NCBI GenBank assembly: GCA_964624875.1
Contig: CAZUZA010000003.1
Location: 3,596-67,595, forward strand
Length of the DNA: 64,000 nucleotides
Direction: 5' to 3'
DNA from: Atopostipes sp964624875
GTDB lineage: Bacteria > Bacillota > Bacilli > Lactobacillales > Carnobacteriaceae_A
A program made the position numbers and the translations under genes. Positions within the stretch are counted from its first letter, which is position 1. Each line of letters begins with the position of its first letter. Of this stretch, positions 6,096 through 14,504 are shown in pieces. The notes beneath the pieces are model-generated. The model ran no database searches and was not told where the DNA came from. It saw only the letters and a list, made by a program, of their open reading frames with translations.

Positions 6096-8804
6096 ATGAA
6101 AAAAGTACATATTATATCTCACAGCCACTGGGATAGAGAGTGGTATTTATCGTTTGAAAGACATCGTATGCTACTTGTTGAGCTAATCGATGACGTCTTG
6201 GAATTATTTGAAAACGATCCAGACTTTAAATATTTTCACTTAGATGGACAAACCATTCTTTTAGACGATTATTTAGAAATAAAGCCAGATAAAAAGCCCC
6301 TTTTAGAAAAATATATCCAAAATGGACAAATGCAAATAGGTCCGTTCTATATTTTACAAGATGCTTATTTAACCAGTAGTGAGTCAAATGTACGAAATAT
6401 GTTAATTGGTCATCAAGAAAGTACAAAATGGGGCAATAAAGTAGAAGTTGGCTATTACCCCGATACATTTGGAAATGTAGGGCAGACACCACAATTAATG
6501 AAACAGTTAGGCTTTACCACAGCAGCATTTGGTCGTGGTGTAAAACCAACAGGATTCGCAAACCAATCCAATGAAAAAGTAAATTATGAGTCAAGCTTTT
6601 CTGAAATGCATTGGGAAGGTGCAGACGGCTCAAATATATTAGGCTTACTCTTTGCAAATTGGTACAGTAACGGAAATGAAATTCCAGCGGAAAAAGAAGC
6701 AGCAATGAAGTATTGGGATAAAAAACTATCCGAAGCCGAACAATTTGCATCAACAAATCAGTTATTATTCTTAAACGGTGTTGATCATCAACCCGTTCAA
6801 AAAGATGTAACAAAAGCGATTAAACTAGCCAATGAACTTTATCCCAATTATGAATTTGTGCATTCAAATTTCACAGATTATTTAAATGATTTACACCAAG
6901 GATTGCCAGAAGATCTCGATACGGTCGAAGGGGAACTGACTTCTCAAAAAACAGAAGGTTGGTATACACTAACAAACACCGCTTCGGCGCGCACGTATTT
7001 AAAACAAGAAAACCATGAAACGTCCGTCTTGCTCGAACAAATTGCCGAGCCACTAGCGACAATGGCAGCTGAAGTTACTGGCAAATATCCACACGAAGAA
7101 CTAGAGTATGCTTGGAAAACATATATGCAAAACCATCCACATGACAGTATCTGTGGTTGTAGTATTGACGAAGTTCACGCTGAAATGATGACACGCTTCC
7201 AGAAAGCCAAAAATGTCGGTCAATACATCGTTGACGAAGCATTAGCAGACTTAACAGAACATATGGACACAAACCTGACAGAGAATCAAGAAGCCGTACC
7301 ATTCGTCGTATTTAACACAGCAGGCGCAGAAAAGAGTGGTGTCGCGACAGTCGAATTTTTCGTAGATAATATCTTATTTGACGAAGAATTGCCCCCATCC
7401 AGTTTTGACAAGGTGCAAAATCAAGCGACAAAAGCGTATACCGTTATAAATAGCACAGGCACAAAAGTTGACGCTGTTATCACAGACGAAGGCGCGCAGT
7501 TTATTTATGACCTCCCAAAAGATGGTTTCCGCGTCCCACAAATTGCACGAAAACTAATCATTGAAGTCGCCGTCGAAGCTCTACCATCCTTCGCATGGGA
7601 AACCTTTTACCTATTAGTAGAAGCCGAAGATCAAGACCTTCCCGGTGAAACGTTCGTGAGTGATGATTTGACATTAGTAAACGATTGGTTGTCGGTAGAA
7701 ATTGACGAAGATGGTACAGTGACTGTCACGGATCTTGAAACCGATAAAACGTATTCCGATTTATTAGTTTTTGAAGACGTTGGTGATATTGGAAATGAAT
7801 ATGTCTTTAAACAACCAAATAATGAAACACCAATTTATTCACGAAACAAATTAGTTGAAGCAAAAGTATCTGCTGAAAATAGTCTATATAAAGAATTGAC
7901 TTTGATTCATGAAATAGACATTCCAGTCAGTGCCGATGAACAACTCGATTACGAGCAAAAAGCGGTCATTGAATTCCGCAATCGTAAAGCACAGCGAGTG
8001 GCAGAAACAAAACCTTTACGTATTGAAACAAAAGTTACGCTAGAAAAAGAGAGTAAACACCTTTCCTTCTCAACGACATTAACAAATGACATGAAGGATC
8101 ATCGTTTACGTGTCTTATTCCCAACGTCATTACAAGCGAATGTTCACTACGCCGACAGTATTTTCGAAACAGTTGAGCGTCCAAATAAAGTCAGCAAAGA
8201 ATGGACAAATCCTACCAATCCACAAAGAACACACCGTTTTATTAACCTGCATGACGATAAAAATGGCATGATCTTAGCGCCGGAAGGTTTAAATGAATAC
8301 GAAGTAGTGGAAGAGGATAACCAGCAAACAATTGCGATAACCTTGTTACGTGCTGTTGGCGAAATGGGGGATTGGGGTTATTTCCCAACACCAGAAGCGC
8401 AATGTTTAGACACGTATACGTTTAACTATGCCCTTAGTTTTCATGGTAGTGAAGACCGAAATACGAAGTTAAAGGAAGCTACACAAATTACGATACCTTT
8501 CAGTACAACACAAACAACACAACATGAAGGAACCTTACAAGCGAAAGCACAATTTTTAGATGTTCAAGGTGAAAATATCCTTGTGACCGCATTAAAAAGA
8601 AATAAAGAAACAAATGAACCCGTCACACGTTTCTACAATTTCACACCTGATGTGACGGAAGTTCATTTTAAAATGGAAAATTATCAACCAATTGTATCGA
8701 ATATATTGGAAGAAAAGCTCGATTCTAGCTATGATATAAAAGAGGTTAAACCTTTTGAGATAAAAACATATCTTTGGAAAGCAGACCATTCTGTTTCAAA
8801 ATAG
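6096..8804 (+). CDS. Alpha-mannosidase, glycoside hydrolase family 38
   Basis: A 902-residue cytoplasmic GH38 alpha-mannosidase (MngB-like), which releases mannose from imported mannosides or mannosyl-glycans. The N-terminal catalytic domain opens with HSHWDREW (zinc ligands H11 and D13). YYPDTFGN (Asp near 123) holds the zinc-binding nucleophile, and NHPHDSICG (346-354) holds the last zinc ligand. The middle helical domain and large beta-sandwich C-terminal domain fill residues 400-900. There is no signal peptide, so the substrate must be imported. It starts 30 bases after the msmK terminator (RBS AAAGGAG), and the phosphomannomutase gene follows after 21 bases; the pair makes a mannose-release and hexose-phosphate conversion unit. 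Confidence 0.93.
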   Translation: MKKVHIISHSHWDREWYLSFERHRMLLVELIDDVLELFENDPDFKYFHLDGQTILLDDYLEIKPDKKPLLEKYIQNGQMQIGPFYILQDAYLTSSESNVRNMLIGHQESTKWGNKVEVGYYPDTFGNVGQTPQLMKQLGFTTAAFGRGVKPTGFANQSNEKVNYESSFSEMHWEGADGSNILGLLFANWYSNGNEIPAEKEAAMKYWDKKLSEAEQFASTNQLLFLNGVDHQPVQKDVTKAIKLANELYPNYEFVHSNFTDYLNDLHQGLPEDLDTVEGELTSQKTEGWYTLTNTASARTYLKQENHETSVLLEQIAEPLATMAAEVTGKYPHEELEYAWKTYMQNHPHDSICGCSIDEVHAEMMTRFQKAKNVGQYIVDEALADLTEHMDTNLTENQEAVPFVVFNTAGAEKSGVATVEFFVDNILFDEELPPSSFDKVQNQATKAYTVINSTGTKVDAVITDEGAQFIYDLPKDGFRVPQIARKLIIEVAVEALPSFAWETFYLLVEAEDQDLPGETFVSDDLTLVNDWLSVEIDEDGTVTVTDLETDKTYSDLLVFEDVGDIGNEYVFKQPNNETPIYSRNKLVEAKVSAENSLYKELTLIHEIDIPVSADEQLDYEQKAVIEFRNRKAQRVAETKPLRIETKVTLEKESKHLSFSTTLTNDMKDHRLRVLFPTSLQANVHYADSIFETVERPNKVSKEWTNPTNPQRTHRFINLHDDKNGMILAPEGLNEYEVVEEDNQQTIAITLLRAVGEMGDWGYFPTPEAQCLDTYTFNYALSFHGSEDRNTKLKEATQITIPFSTTQTTQHEGTLQAKAQFLDVQGENILVTALKRNKETNEPVTRFYNFTPDVTEVHFKMENYQPIVSNILEEKLDSSYDIKEVKPFEIKTYLWKADHSVSK

Positions 8805-8825
8805 ATAATATAAAGGGGTAAAAGC

Positions 8826-10340
8826 ATGTCAAAAGAACAGTTAAGATTACTTATCAACGGCTCAGATATTAGAGGAATCGCTATTCCGACAGATGAATAT
8901 GAAGCGAATTTAACAGAAGTTGAAGTGAAGCAAATTGCGACAGGATTTTTACAATTACTAACAGAACAAGTCAAGAAAGATGCAAAATCATTAAGAATTG
9001 CGATTGGCTATGATAGCCGCCTTACAGGACAACCGATTAACAATTATTTAACGGAAGTTTTTGTGGGCGCAGGTGTAACCGTCTTGAATTCTGGTTTAGC
9101 TACAACACCCGCATTGTATATGGCTACTCAATTTTCTGAAATCGATGCAGATGCTGGTATTATGATTACCGCAAGTCATTTACCATATTTTTATAACGGC
9201 TTAAAGTTCTTCACAAAAGATGGTGGAGCTGAGCACGAGGATATGGAAAAAATTGTGGATTATTCAGACCGAGAAGTTGAAGCCCCAGCGACGGGTACAA
9301 TTGAAGACATTCCATTAATTGATTTGTATGCGAAAGATTTAGTGGAGAAAATTCAAAAGCAGACAGGCTTAGACTTGCCTCTTAAAGACATGCATATTGT
9401 ATTAGATGCAGGAAATGGGGCAGGGGGCTTTTTTGCTGAAAAAGTGCTAGACGAATTAGGAGCGGATACATCTGGAAGTCAATTTTTAGACCCGGACGGC
9501 ACGTTCCCGAATCACATTCCGAACCCAGATAATAAAGAAGCGATGGCAAGTATCCAAGAAGCTGTGCTGGCTAATAAGGCTGACTTAGGAATTATTTTTG
9601 ACACAGACGTCGACCGTGCAGCTGTTGTCGACAATAAAGGGGAAGCGATCAATCGAAATAACCTAATTGCTGTCTTAGCCCATATTGTTTTACAAGAAGA
9701 AGCCGGCGCAACGATTGTAACAAACTCGCCCACGACAACACATTTAAAAACATTTATTGAAGACTTAGGTGGAAAACAATATCGTTATATATCAGGCTAC
9801 CGTAATGTCATCAATAAAGCGATTGACTTAAATAATGAAGGTGTATCAACTCCATTAGCGATTGAAACGAGTGGACATGCAGCCTTTAGAGAAAATTTCT
9901 TTCTAGACGATGGCGCTTATGTCGTCGCTAAAATTTTAATGTTCTTGCCAGAGTTGCGTCAAGAAGACAAACAACTTGGTGATTTAATTGCTGATTTAAA
10001 ACAACCGGTGGAAGCACAAGAAGTACGCTTTAAAATAAATATAGAAGACTATCAAGAGTATGGACAAGAAGTTATCGAAGATATGGCCGAATTTGTCGAA
10101 GTAACAGATGGTTTTGAAGTCGATCCGGATAATACAGAAGGAATTCGCGTCAATGTAGCGGAACCATTTGGAACAGGCTGGTACTTATTACGCATGAGTT
10201 TACATGAACCGTTATTAGTTTTACAAGTCGAAAATGATGTCGAAGATTGCAACCATTCGGTCTTTAATCATTTAGAAGCATTTTTCAAAGCTTATGACAA
10301 ACTAGATTTAGACAAATTATATACCGTTATTGATATATGA
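8826..10340 (+). CDS. manB: Phosphomannomutase/phosphoglucomutase
   Basis: A 504-residue alpha-D-phosphohexomutase that interconverts hexose 6- and 1-phosphates (mannose-6-P and mannose-1-P, or the glucose pair). Domain 1 begins with NGSDIRGIAI. The phosphorylated serine is S117 in MITASHLPYF. The Mg-binding loop is D259-T-D-V-D-R264. The sugar-binding loop ETSGHAAFRE lies near residue 345, and the phosphate-binding domain 4 closes the protein. The usual active-site motif is TASHNP; here Asn is Leu (TASHLP), a variant found in the ManB/CpsG-like group that I would not expect to abolish activity. It is probably cotranscribed with the alpha-mannosidase gene and ends in a terminator. Confidence 0.88.
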   Translation: MSKEQLRLLINGSDIRGIAIPTDEYEANLTEVEVKQIATGFLQLLTEQVKKDAKSLRIAIGYDSRLTGQPINNYLTEVFVGAGVTVLNSGLATTPALYMATQFSEIDADAGIMITASHLPYFYNGLKFFTKDGGAEHEDMEKIVDYSDREVEAPATGTIEDIPLIDLYAKDLVEKIQKQTGLDLPLKDMHIVLDAGNGAGGFFAEKVLDELGADTSGSQFLDPDGTFPNHIPNPDNKEAMASIQEAVLANKADLGIIFDTDVDRAAVVDNKGEAINRNNLIAVLAHIVLQEEAGATIVTNSPTTTHLKTFIEDLGGKQYRYISGYRNVINKAIDLNNEGVSTPLAIETSGHAAFRENFFLDDGAYVVAKILMFLPELRQEDKQLGDLIADLKQPVEAQEVRFKINIEDYQEYGQEVIEDMAEFVEVTDGFEVDPDNTEGIRVNVAEPFGTGWYLLRMSLHEPLLVLQVENDVEDCNHSVFNHLEAFFKAYDKLDLDKLYTVIDI

Positions 10341-10348
10341 TGGATAAC

Positions 10349-10399
10349 CAAAAACACCCATAGAAGCTGTTTTCACTGAGCTTCGAAGGGTGTTTTTCA
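10349..10399. terminator. Bidirectional terminator after manB
   Basis: Arms AAAAACACCC and GGGTGTTTTT enclose a second stem (GAAGCT / AGCTTC). The A-run on the left and T-run on the right let it work for manB and for transcripts arriving from the right. Confidence 0.85.
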
Positions 10400-10404
10400 A
10401 TTTA

Positions 10405-10599
10405 TTAATTTGGAATCATTTTACCAGGGTTCGTTGGCTTTTCTTGTCTTTCAGCCATTTTCATATCATCACGGTAACCCCAAACATAAGTTAAACTAAA
10501 CGATACGGCTAAAGTGATAAGCGTTATAGCGACAGCATACCAAAAGTTCGCATTTACACCATTTACCGGATCGATGTATGAAGGTAGACCTACTCTTTC
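10405..10599 (-). pseudogene. C-terminal remnant of a PTS sugar permease (EIIC-type) gene
   Basis: On the minus strand 64 codons are open between an upstream TAA (10600-10602) and a TAA at 10405-10407, with no plausible start. They encode GLPSYIDPVNG, then a hydrophobic membrane segment (FWYAVAITLITLAVSFSLTYVWG) and a charged tail (YRDDMKMAERQEKP). This looks like the very end of a PTS EIIC domain of the glucose/beta-glucoside class: a periplasmic GLP loop, last transmembrane helix and cytosolic tail. The rest of the gene is absent and the GST-like gene begins directly beside it. It is a deletion relic next to mannoside genes; the exact sugar specificity cannot be told. Confidence 0.6.
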
Positions 10600-10617
10600 T
10601 TAAATATATTTTGAAAA

Positions 10618-11577
10618 TTAATCTAAACTCCAATCAATCTCTGGCCCTTTTGGAACAACGCCATTTGGATTAATCGTGTCATGACTTCTGTAGTAATGTT
10701 CTTTAATGTGGTCAAAATGAACCGTCTCCTTAACACCTGGCCAGTTATACAACTCACGTGTGTAACGCCATAAGTTTGGATAGTCCATAATTTGACGAAT
10801 GTTACATTTGAAATGACCAAAATAAACTGGGTCAAAACGAACAAGTGTCGTAAATAAACGCCAGTCGGCTTCTGTAATTTGATCGCCCACTAAATACTCT
10901 TTTTCTTCTAAGCGTTCTTCAATTGTATCTAACGCATCAAACAATTTAGTGACTTCTTCTTCGTAAACTTCTTGCTTTGTCGCAAAACCAGCTTTGTAGA
11001 CACCATTGTTAATGTTGTCATAGACAAAGTCGTTGATTTCATCGATTTCATCTTTTAGTTCTGCTGGATAAAAATCGTAATCATTACTCGTTAAGCCTTC
11101 GAATGCCGAGTTCAACATACGCATAATTTCTGAAGATTCGTTTGAGACAATCGTATCAGTCTTTTTGTCATATAAAACAGGTACCGTCACACGTCCAGAA
11201 TAGTCTGAATCAACATGCGTATAAATTTGATGCATATAATCCGCACCAATAATTGGGTCTTGCACAACACCAGGCCCATCTTCGAATGTCCAGCCATTTT
11301 CAGCCATCAGAGGGTTTACAGAAGATACAGAGATAATGTCTCCTAAACCTTTTAAACTGCGCATAATGAGCGTACGACTCGCCCACGGACAAGCATAGGA
11401 TACATATAGATGGTACCGATTTGGTTCAGCCTTATAACCACCTTCGCCTGTTGGTCCTGGGCTACCATCCTTTGTAATCCAATTTCTAAACTGAGAGTCG
11501 GAACGAATAAAACGTCCTCCAGATTTCTTCGTGTCATACCATTGATCGTGCCACTTGCCGTCAACTAATAATCCCAT
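10618..11577 (-). CDS. Glutathionyl-hydroquinone reductase-like protein (Xi-class GST, YqjG/ECM4 family)
   Basis: A 319-residue cytoplasmic protein of the Xi-class glutathione transferase family, which reduces glutathionyl-hydroquinones. The N-terminal thioredoxin-fold domain contains YVSYACPWASRTLI with the catalytic C63 in the CPWA motif, and VPVLYDKKTDTIVSNESSEIMRML with the thiol-binding SNES. The helical C-terminal domain (about residues 170-300) includes the family motif ITEADWRLFTTLVRFDPVY. Many Firmicutes lack glutathione, so the in vivo thiol partner is open. It forms a single-gene unit with its own promoter. Downstream lie the PTS remnant and the shared terminator. Confidence 0.9.
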   Translation of the reverse strand: MGLLVDGKWHDQWYDTKKSGGRFIRSDSQFRNWITKDGSPGPTGEGGYKAEPNRYHLYVSYACPWASRTLIMRSLKGLGDIISVSSVNPLMAENGWTFEDGPGVVQDPIIGADYMHQIYTHVDSDYSGRVTVPVLYDKKTDTIVSNESSEIMRMLNSAFEGLTSNDYDFYPAELKDEIDEINDFVYDNINNGVYKAGFATKQEVYEEEVTKLFDALDTIEERLEEKEYLVGDQITEADWRLFTTLVRFDPVYFGHFKCNIRQIMDYPNLWRYTRELYNWPGVKETVHFDHIKEHYYRSHDTINPNGVVPKGPEIDWSLD

Positions 11578-11609
11578 AAAATCGCCCTTTCTTGTTATAA
11601 CTTACCTTA

Positions 11610-11638
11610 ATTATAGTTGTGAAAACCATTTGTATCAA
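11610..11638 (-). promoter_or_regulatory. Predicted promoter of the GST-like gene
   Basis: On the minus strand TTGATA (11638-11633) and TATAAT (11615-11610) are separated by exactly 17 bases, about 33 bases before the start codon. Confidence 0.75.
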
Positions 11639-11836
11639 CTTATTGCCTCGTTATATTCTTTGTCGCCTCACGAATACTATGGGAACTCATTTTATCCGGT
11701 TTTTATTTTTGTGAAATGTTTGAATCAATTCCTTTGTCTGCATATAATCACCTAGTTAAAGTATAGCAGAAGTTAAGGAAATTTAACGCATTAGTGTATA
11801 CTAAATGAGATAAAGACTGAAGGGGAGAGTAGAAAA

Positions 11837-12814
11837 ATGGACTATGTAAAGTTAGGCAACACCGGTTTAGACGTATCAAAAATATGTATTGGTGGGATGA
11901 GTTTTGGTGACCCGGATATTTGGATGCATAATTGGGTATTAAACGAAGACGAATCTCGTGTAATTATTAAGAAAGCGATCGACTTAGGCATTAACTTTTT
12001 CGATACGGCCAATATATATGGCTTAGGAGCGAGTGAAGAAATACTAGGGCGTGCTTTAAGAGATTATGGAAAACGAGACGAATTAGTCATTGCGACCAAA
12101 GTAGCTGGAACAATGCATGAGGGGCCAAATGGAAAAGGTTTATCCAGAAAACATATTATGCACCAAGTGGAAGAAAGTTTGAAACGTTTAGGAACGGATT
12201 ATATTGATGTTTTATACATCCATAAATGGGATTATGATACACCCATTGAAGAAACAATGGCAGCTTTAAATGATTTAGTTCGGTCTGGTAAAGTTCATTA
12301 TTTAGGCGCTTCAAGTATGCATACATGGCAATTTCAAAAAGCCCAACATGTCGCTGAGAAAAATGGCTGGACTAAATTTGTTGTAATGCAAAATCATTAT
12401 AGTTTGGTTTATCGAGAAGATGAACGTGAACTCATTGATTATTGTAGGGAGACAGGTGTAGCGCTTGTTCCTTATGCGCCGTTAGCAGCAGGACGCCTAG
12501 CGCGCGAATGGGATGCCGATACCAAACGCTCCCAAGAAGACAAAAGTGCACGGAATAAATATGACCAAACTGAAGAAGCCGATCGTAAAATAGTAGAAGA
12601 AGTCGGTAAGGTCGCTGAAAAGCATGGTGCTACTAGAGCCCAAATTGCCATTGCGTGGTTATGGGAGAAAGGTGTGGTTGCACCAATTGTTGGTATTACA
12701 AAAGAAAAGTATTTAAATGATTTTATGGGTGCATTAGAGATATCACTAGATGCAGAAGATATTGAAGCACTTGAAAAACATTACACACCACATCCAATTG
12801 TTGGCCATAAATAG
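11837..12814 (+). CDS. Aldo/keto reductase (YajO/Tas-like)
   Basis: A 325-residue NADPH-dependent aldo/keto reductase of the branch annotated as aryl-alcohol-dehydrogenase-like or YajO. The tetrad is visible as D56 and Y61 (FFDTANIYGLG), K88 (IATKVAG) and the His in VLYIHKWDYDTP. The cofactor end shows the family block VVAPIVGITKEKYLNDFMGAL. It differs strongly from the short AKR at 3763-4548, so the two are not recent duplicates. Substrate unknown. The start has a good RBS (AGGGGAGAG). It is convergent with the VOC gene, and both end at the same bidirectional terminator. Confidence 0.88.
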   Translation: MDYVKLGNTGLDVSKICIGGMSFGDPDIWMHNWVLNEDESRVIIKKAIDLGINFFDTANIYGLGASEEILGRALRDYGKRDELVIATKVAGTMHEGPNGKGLSRKHIMHQVEESLKRLGTDYIDVLYIHKWDYDTPIEETMAALNDLVRSGKVHYLGASSMHTWQFQKAQHVAEKNGWTKFVVMQNHYSLVYREDERELIDYCRETGVALVPYAPLAAGRLAREWDADTKRSQEDKSARNKYDQTEEADRKIVEEVGKVAEKHGATRAQIAIAWLWEKGVVAPIVGITKEKYLNDFMGALEISLDAEDIEALEKHYTPHPIVGHK

Positions 12815-12818
12815 AAAC

Positions 12819-12857
12819 AAAAAACGCTCCTGAACGTGATGTTCAAGAGCGTTTTTT
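12819..12857. terminator. Bidirectional terminator between the AKR and VOC genes
   Basis: Stem AAAAAACGCTC / GAGCGTTTTTT with an inner stem TGAAC / GTTCA; it serves both convergent genes. Confidence 0.88.
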
Positions 12858-12869
12858 AAAGGTTGATAA

Positions 12870-13724
12870 TTAGTTTGCAACAATAGTATGTTTTAATCCA
12901 GCAGGGTCAACGACTGTAATCGTACCGTCTGCTTTTACATAATCGTAGTCACGTGCGTTTAATTCTTTTTCAATTAAAGCAATATCTTCTTCTGAACCTG
13001 TCCAACGTGTGAAGTCCATTCCTGGTGTGCCTTCTTCTGGATGTGTTAAGTCGCCACGTTTCCAAACGTTTGCACCTAAGTGGTGATGGTAGTCGCCACT
13101 TGCTAAGAATAAAGCAGCTGGTCCAAATTTATATTTTAAACCTAAGCCTAAAACTTCATTATAGAAATCTAAAGAAGAATCTAACTTGTCCACATGTAAG
13201 TGAACGTGGCCCATAATTGTGCCATTCGGTAATTTATCAAATGAAGTACTTGCTGCTGCTAAAGCTGCGTCAGCGTCCATAGGCTCTGTTACTCCAGCAA
13301 TTGATCCATCTTCTAAAATATCCCATTCCGATTCATCTTTATCCCAGTAAATTTCAATACCGTTTCCTTCAGGGTCATCTAAATAAATCGCATTACTGTA
13401 TCCGTGGTCACTTGCACCTGTTAAGCGAACTTGTGAAACAATAAGGTGGCGTAAAATTGTCCCTAAATCTTCATAAGTTGGTAGTAAAAATGCTAAGTGA
13501 TAAAGACCTGTCGTCTCTTCCAAGCGTGGTTTATCTGTTTGTTCAATTTCTAATAAAACTTTTCCGTCAGGTGTTCCTAACCAATAATATAAATCAGCTT
13601 TTTCATTTAATAAAGTTAAACCAATCGCTGTTTGGTAAAATTCAGCTAAAGCTGAACTGTTATTTGCATTTAATTTAACACTGTCTGTAATGATGTTTGT
13701 TGTACCTTGAGTAATGTTTGACAT
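12870..13724 (-). CDS. VOC-family ring-cleavage dioxygenase-like protein (CatE/MhqA type)
   Basis: A 284-residue cytoplasmic protein made of two vicinal-oxygen-chelate halves, as in the catechol-2,3-dioxygenase CatE and the hydroquinone dioxygenases of Bacillus. Half one (about residues 10-130) contains TGLYHLAFLLPT and GNGIEIYWD; half two (150-284) contains MGHVHLHVDKLDSSL and a final metal-site region near GLKHTIV. The chosen start (MSNITQ) follows the RBS AAGGAGC; a longer in-frame reading upstream crosses the promoter and is rejected. CatE-like genes are normally induced by catechols and quinones under MarR/DUF24 repressors, which fits the operator found here. Neighbouring quinone- and aldehyde-detoxifying genes support a stress role, which is inferred. 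Confidence 0.85.
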   Translation of the reverse strand: MSNITQGTTNIITDSVKLNANNSSALAEFYQTAIGLTLLNEKADLYYWLGTPDGKVLLEIEQTDKPRLEETTGLYHLAFLLPTYEDLGTILRHLIVSQVRLTGASDHGYSNAIYLDDPEGNGIEIYWDKDESEWDILEDGSIAGVTEPMDADAALAAASTSFDKLPNGTIMGHVHLHVDKLDSSLDFYNEVLGLGLKYKFGPAALFLASGDYHHHLGANVWKRGDLTHPEEGTPGMDFTRWTGSEEDIALIEKELNARDYDYVKADGTITVVDPAGLKHTIVAN

Positions 13725-13742
13725 AATCAAGCTCCTTTTTGT

Positions 13743-13785
13743 TTGAATTCGAAGTAATAATATCACGAATTCAAGAGACTTGCAA
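13743..13785 (-). promoter_or_regulatory. Promoter with overlapping palindromic operator of the VOC gene
   Basis: On the minus strand TTGCAA (13785-13780) and TATTAT (13762-13757) are 17 bases apart. A perfect inverted repeat, TTGAATTCG (13743-13751) and CGAATTCAA (13766-13774), places one arm in the promoter spacer and the other just after the -10 box. The GAATTC core resembles the MhqR/MarR-type operators of quinone-response genes in Bacillus. A repressor bound here would block RNA polymerase. No regulator gene is adjacent. Confidence 0.75.
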
Positions 13786-13804
13786 TAGAAATTATTCAAT
13801 TTCA

Positions 13805-14468
13805 CTACATTAACTTCTTCATCCCTAAGTCATTCGTAATCCCAATAAATAAATCGCCTTTTCGAATAATATAATCCGGACCAAATTCGATTGAAAAGTC
13901 ATTTGAATGTTCATGTTGGAGCGCAATAATATTCACATCAAAGTTTTTACGAAAATCAATTTGTTCGATTTTTTTCCCCACCCAATGTTCTCTATGGGGA
14001 AATTCAATAATATTGTAATGACTATCCAATTTCATTAATTCATGGACGGTTGGATTCGCGAGCATCATCGCTGTTTGATAACCCATGGCTACTTCGGGAA
14101 GAATGACACGTGTTGCTCCTACTTTTTTCAGTACTTCTTGGTATTCGATATTTTTGGTTTTAACTGTAATTTTAGGCACATGCCATTTTTTGTAAATTGA
14201 GAATCGCTAAAATAGTATCTTCTAATTTGCGAGCAGAGGCGATGACGACTTCGTCACATTCGCCAAAACCGGCTTCTTTTAATTGCTCCAATTTTGTAAA
14301 GTCACCTTGAACGCCTAAGGCAATTTCGTCAATGACTTCTTCTAAATGCTCCATATTTTTATCCATTGCGATGACATCGACATTGTTTTGAGCGAGTGTT
14401 CGGGCGACAGAAGAGCCAAATAGCCCTAGACCTAAAATGCCGATTGTTGTTTTTGATGATTGTTTCAT
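13805..14468 (-). pseudogene. ktrA: ktrA (copy 1), potassium-channel RCK subunit, split by a one-base frameshift
   Basis: Two adjoining frames together encode a KtrA/TrkA-type regulatory subunit. The first (14468-14172) holds the Rossmann fold: GILGLGLFGSSVA, then DKNMEH, and ends NLQKMACA-stop. The second (14179-13805) resumes with PKITVKTK and carries the RCK_C domain. The paralogue at 16120-16779 reads straight through here (NLQKMNINKITVKTK). Aligning the two shows that one extra base just after the AAAAAATGG run (around 14180-14186) breaks the frame. It is either a real frameshift mutation or an assembly error. The gene lies directly behind ktrB copy 1 with a 36-base gap, so it was built as the second gene of a ktrBA operon. 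Confidence 0.85.
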
Positions 14469-14504
14469 TTTCTTTTCTCCTTAAGTAAATCATACCTAGT
14501 TGTC

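Noticed and set aside
3763..12814. The two aldo/keto reductases as a recent duplication
   Set aside because: They belong to different AKR branches (261 and 325 residues) and share only the catalytic tetrad.
12870..13805. Longer VOC protein starting at 13805
   Set aside because: The extra N-terminus would run through the promoter and operator; the ATG at 13724 has a good RBS and the family N-terminus.
13805..14179. ktrA copy 1 as two separate genes
   Set aside because: The second frame starts at a GTG with no RBS, and both parts align end to end with the intact paralogue, so it is one broken gene.
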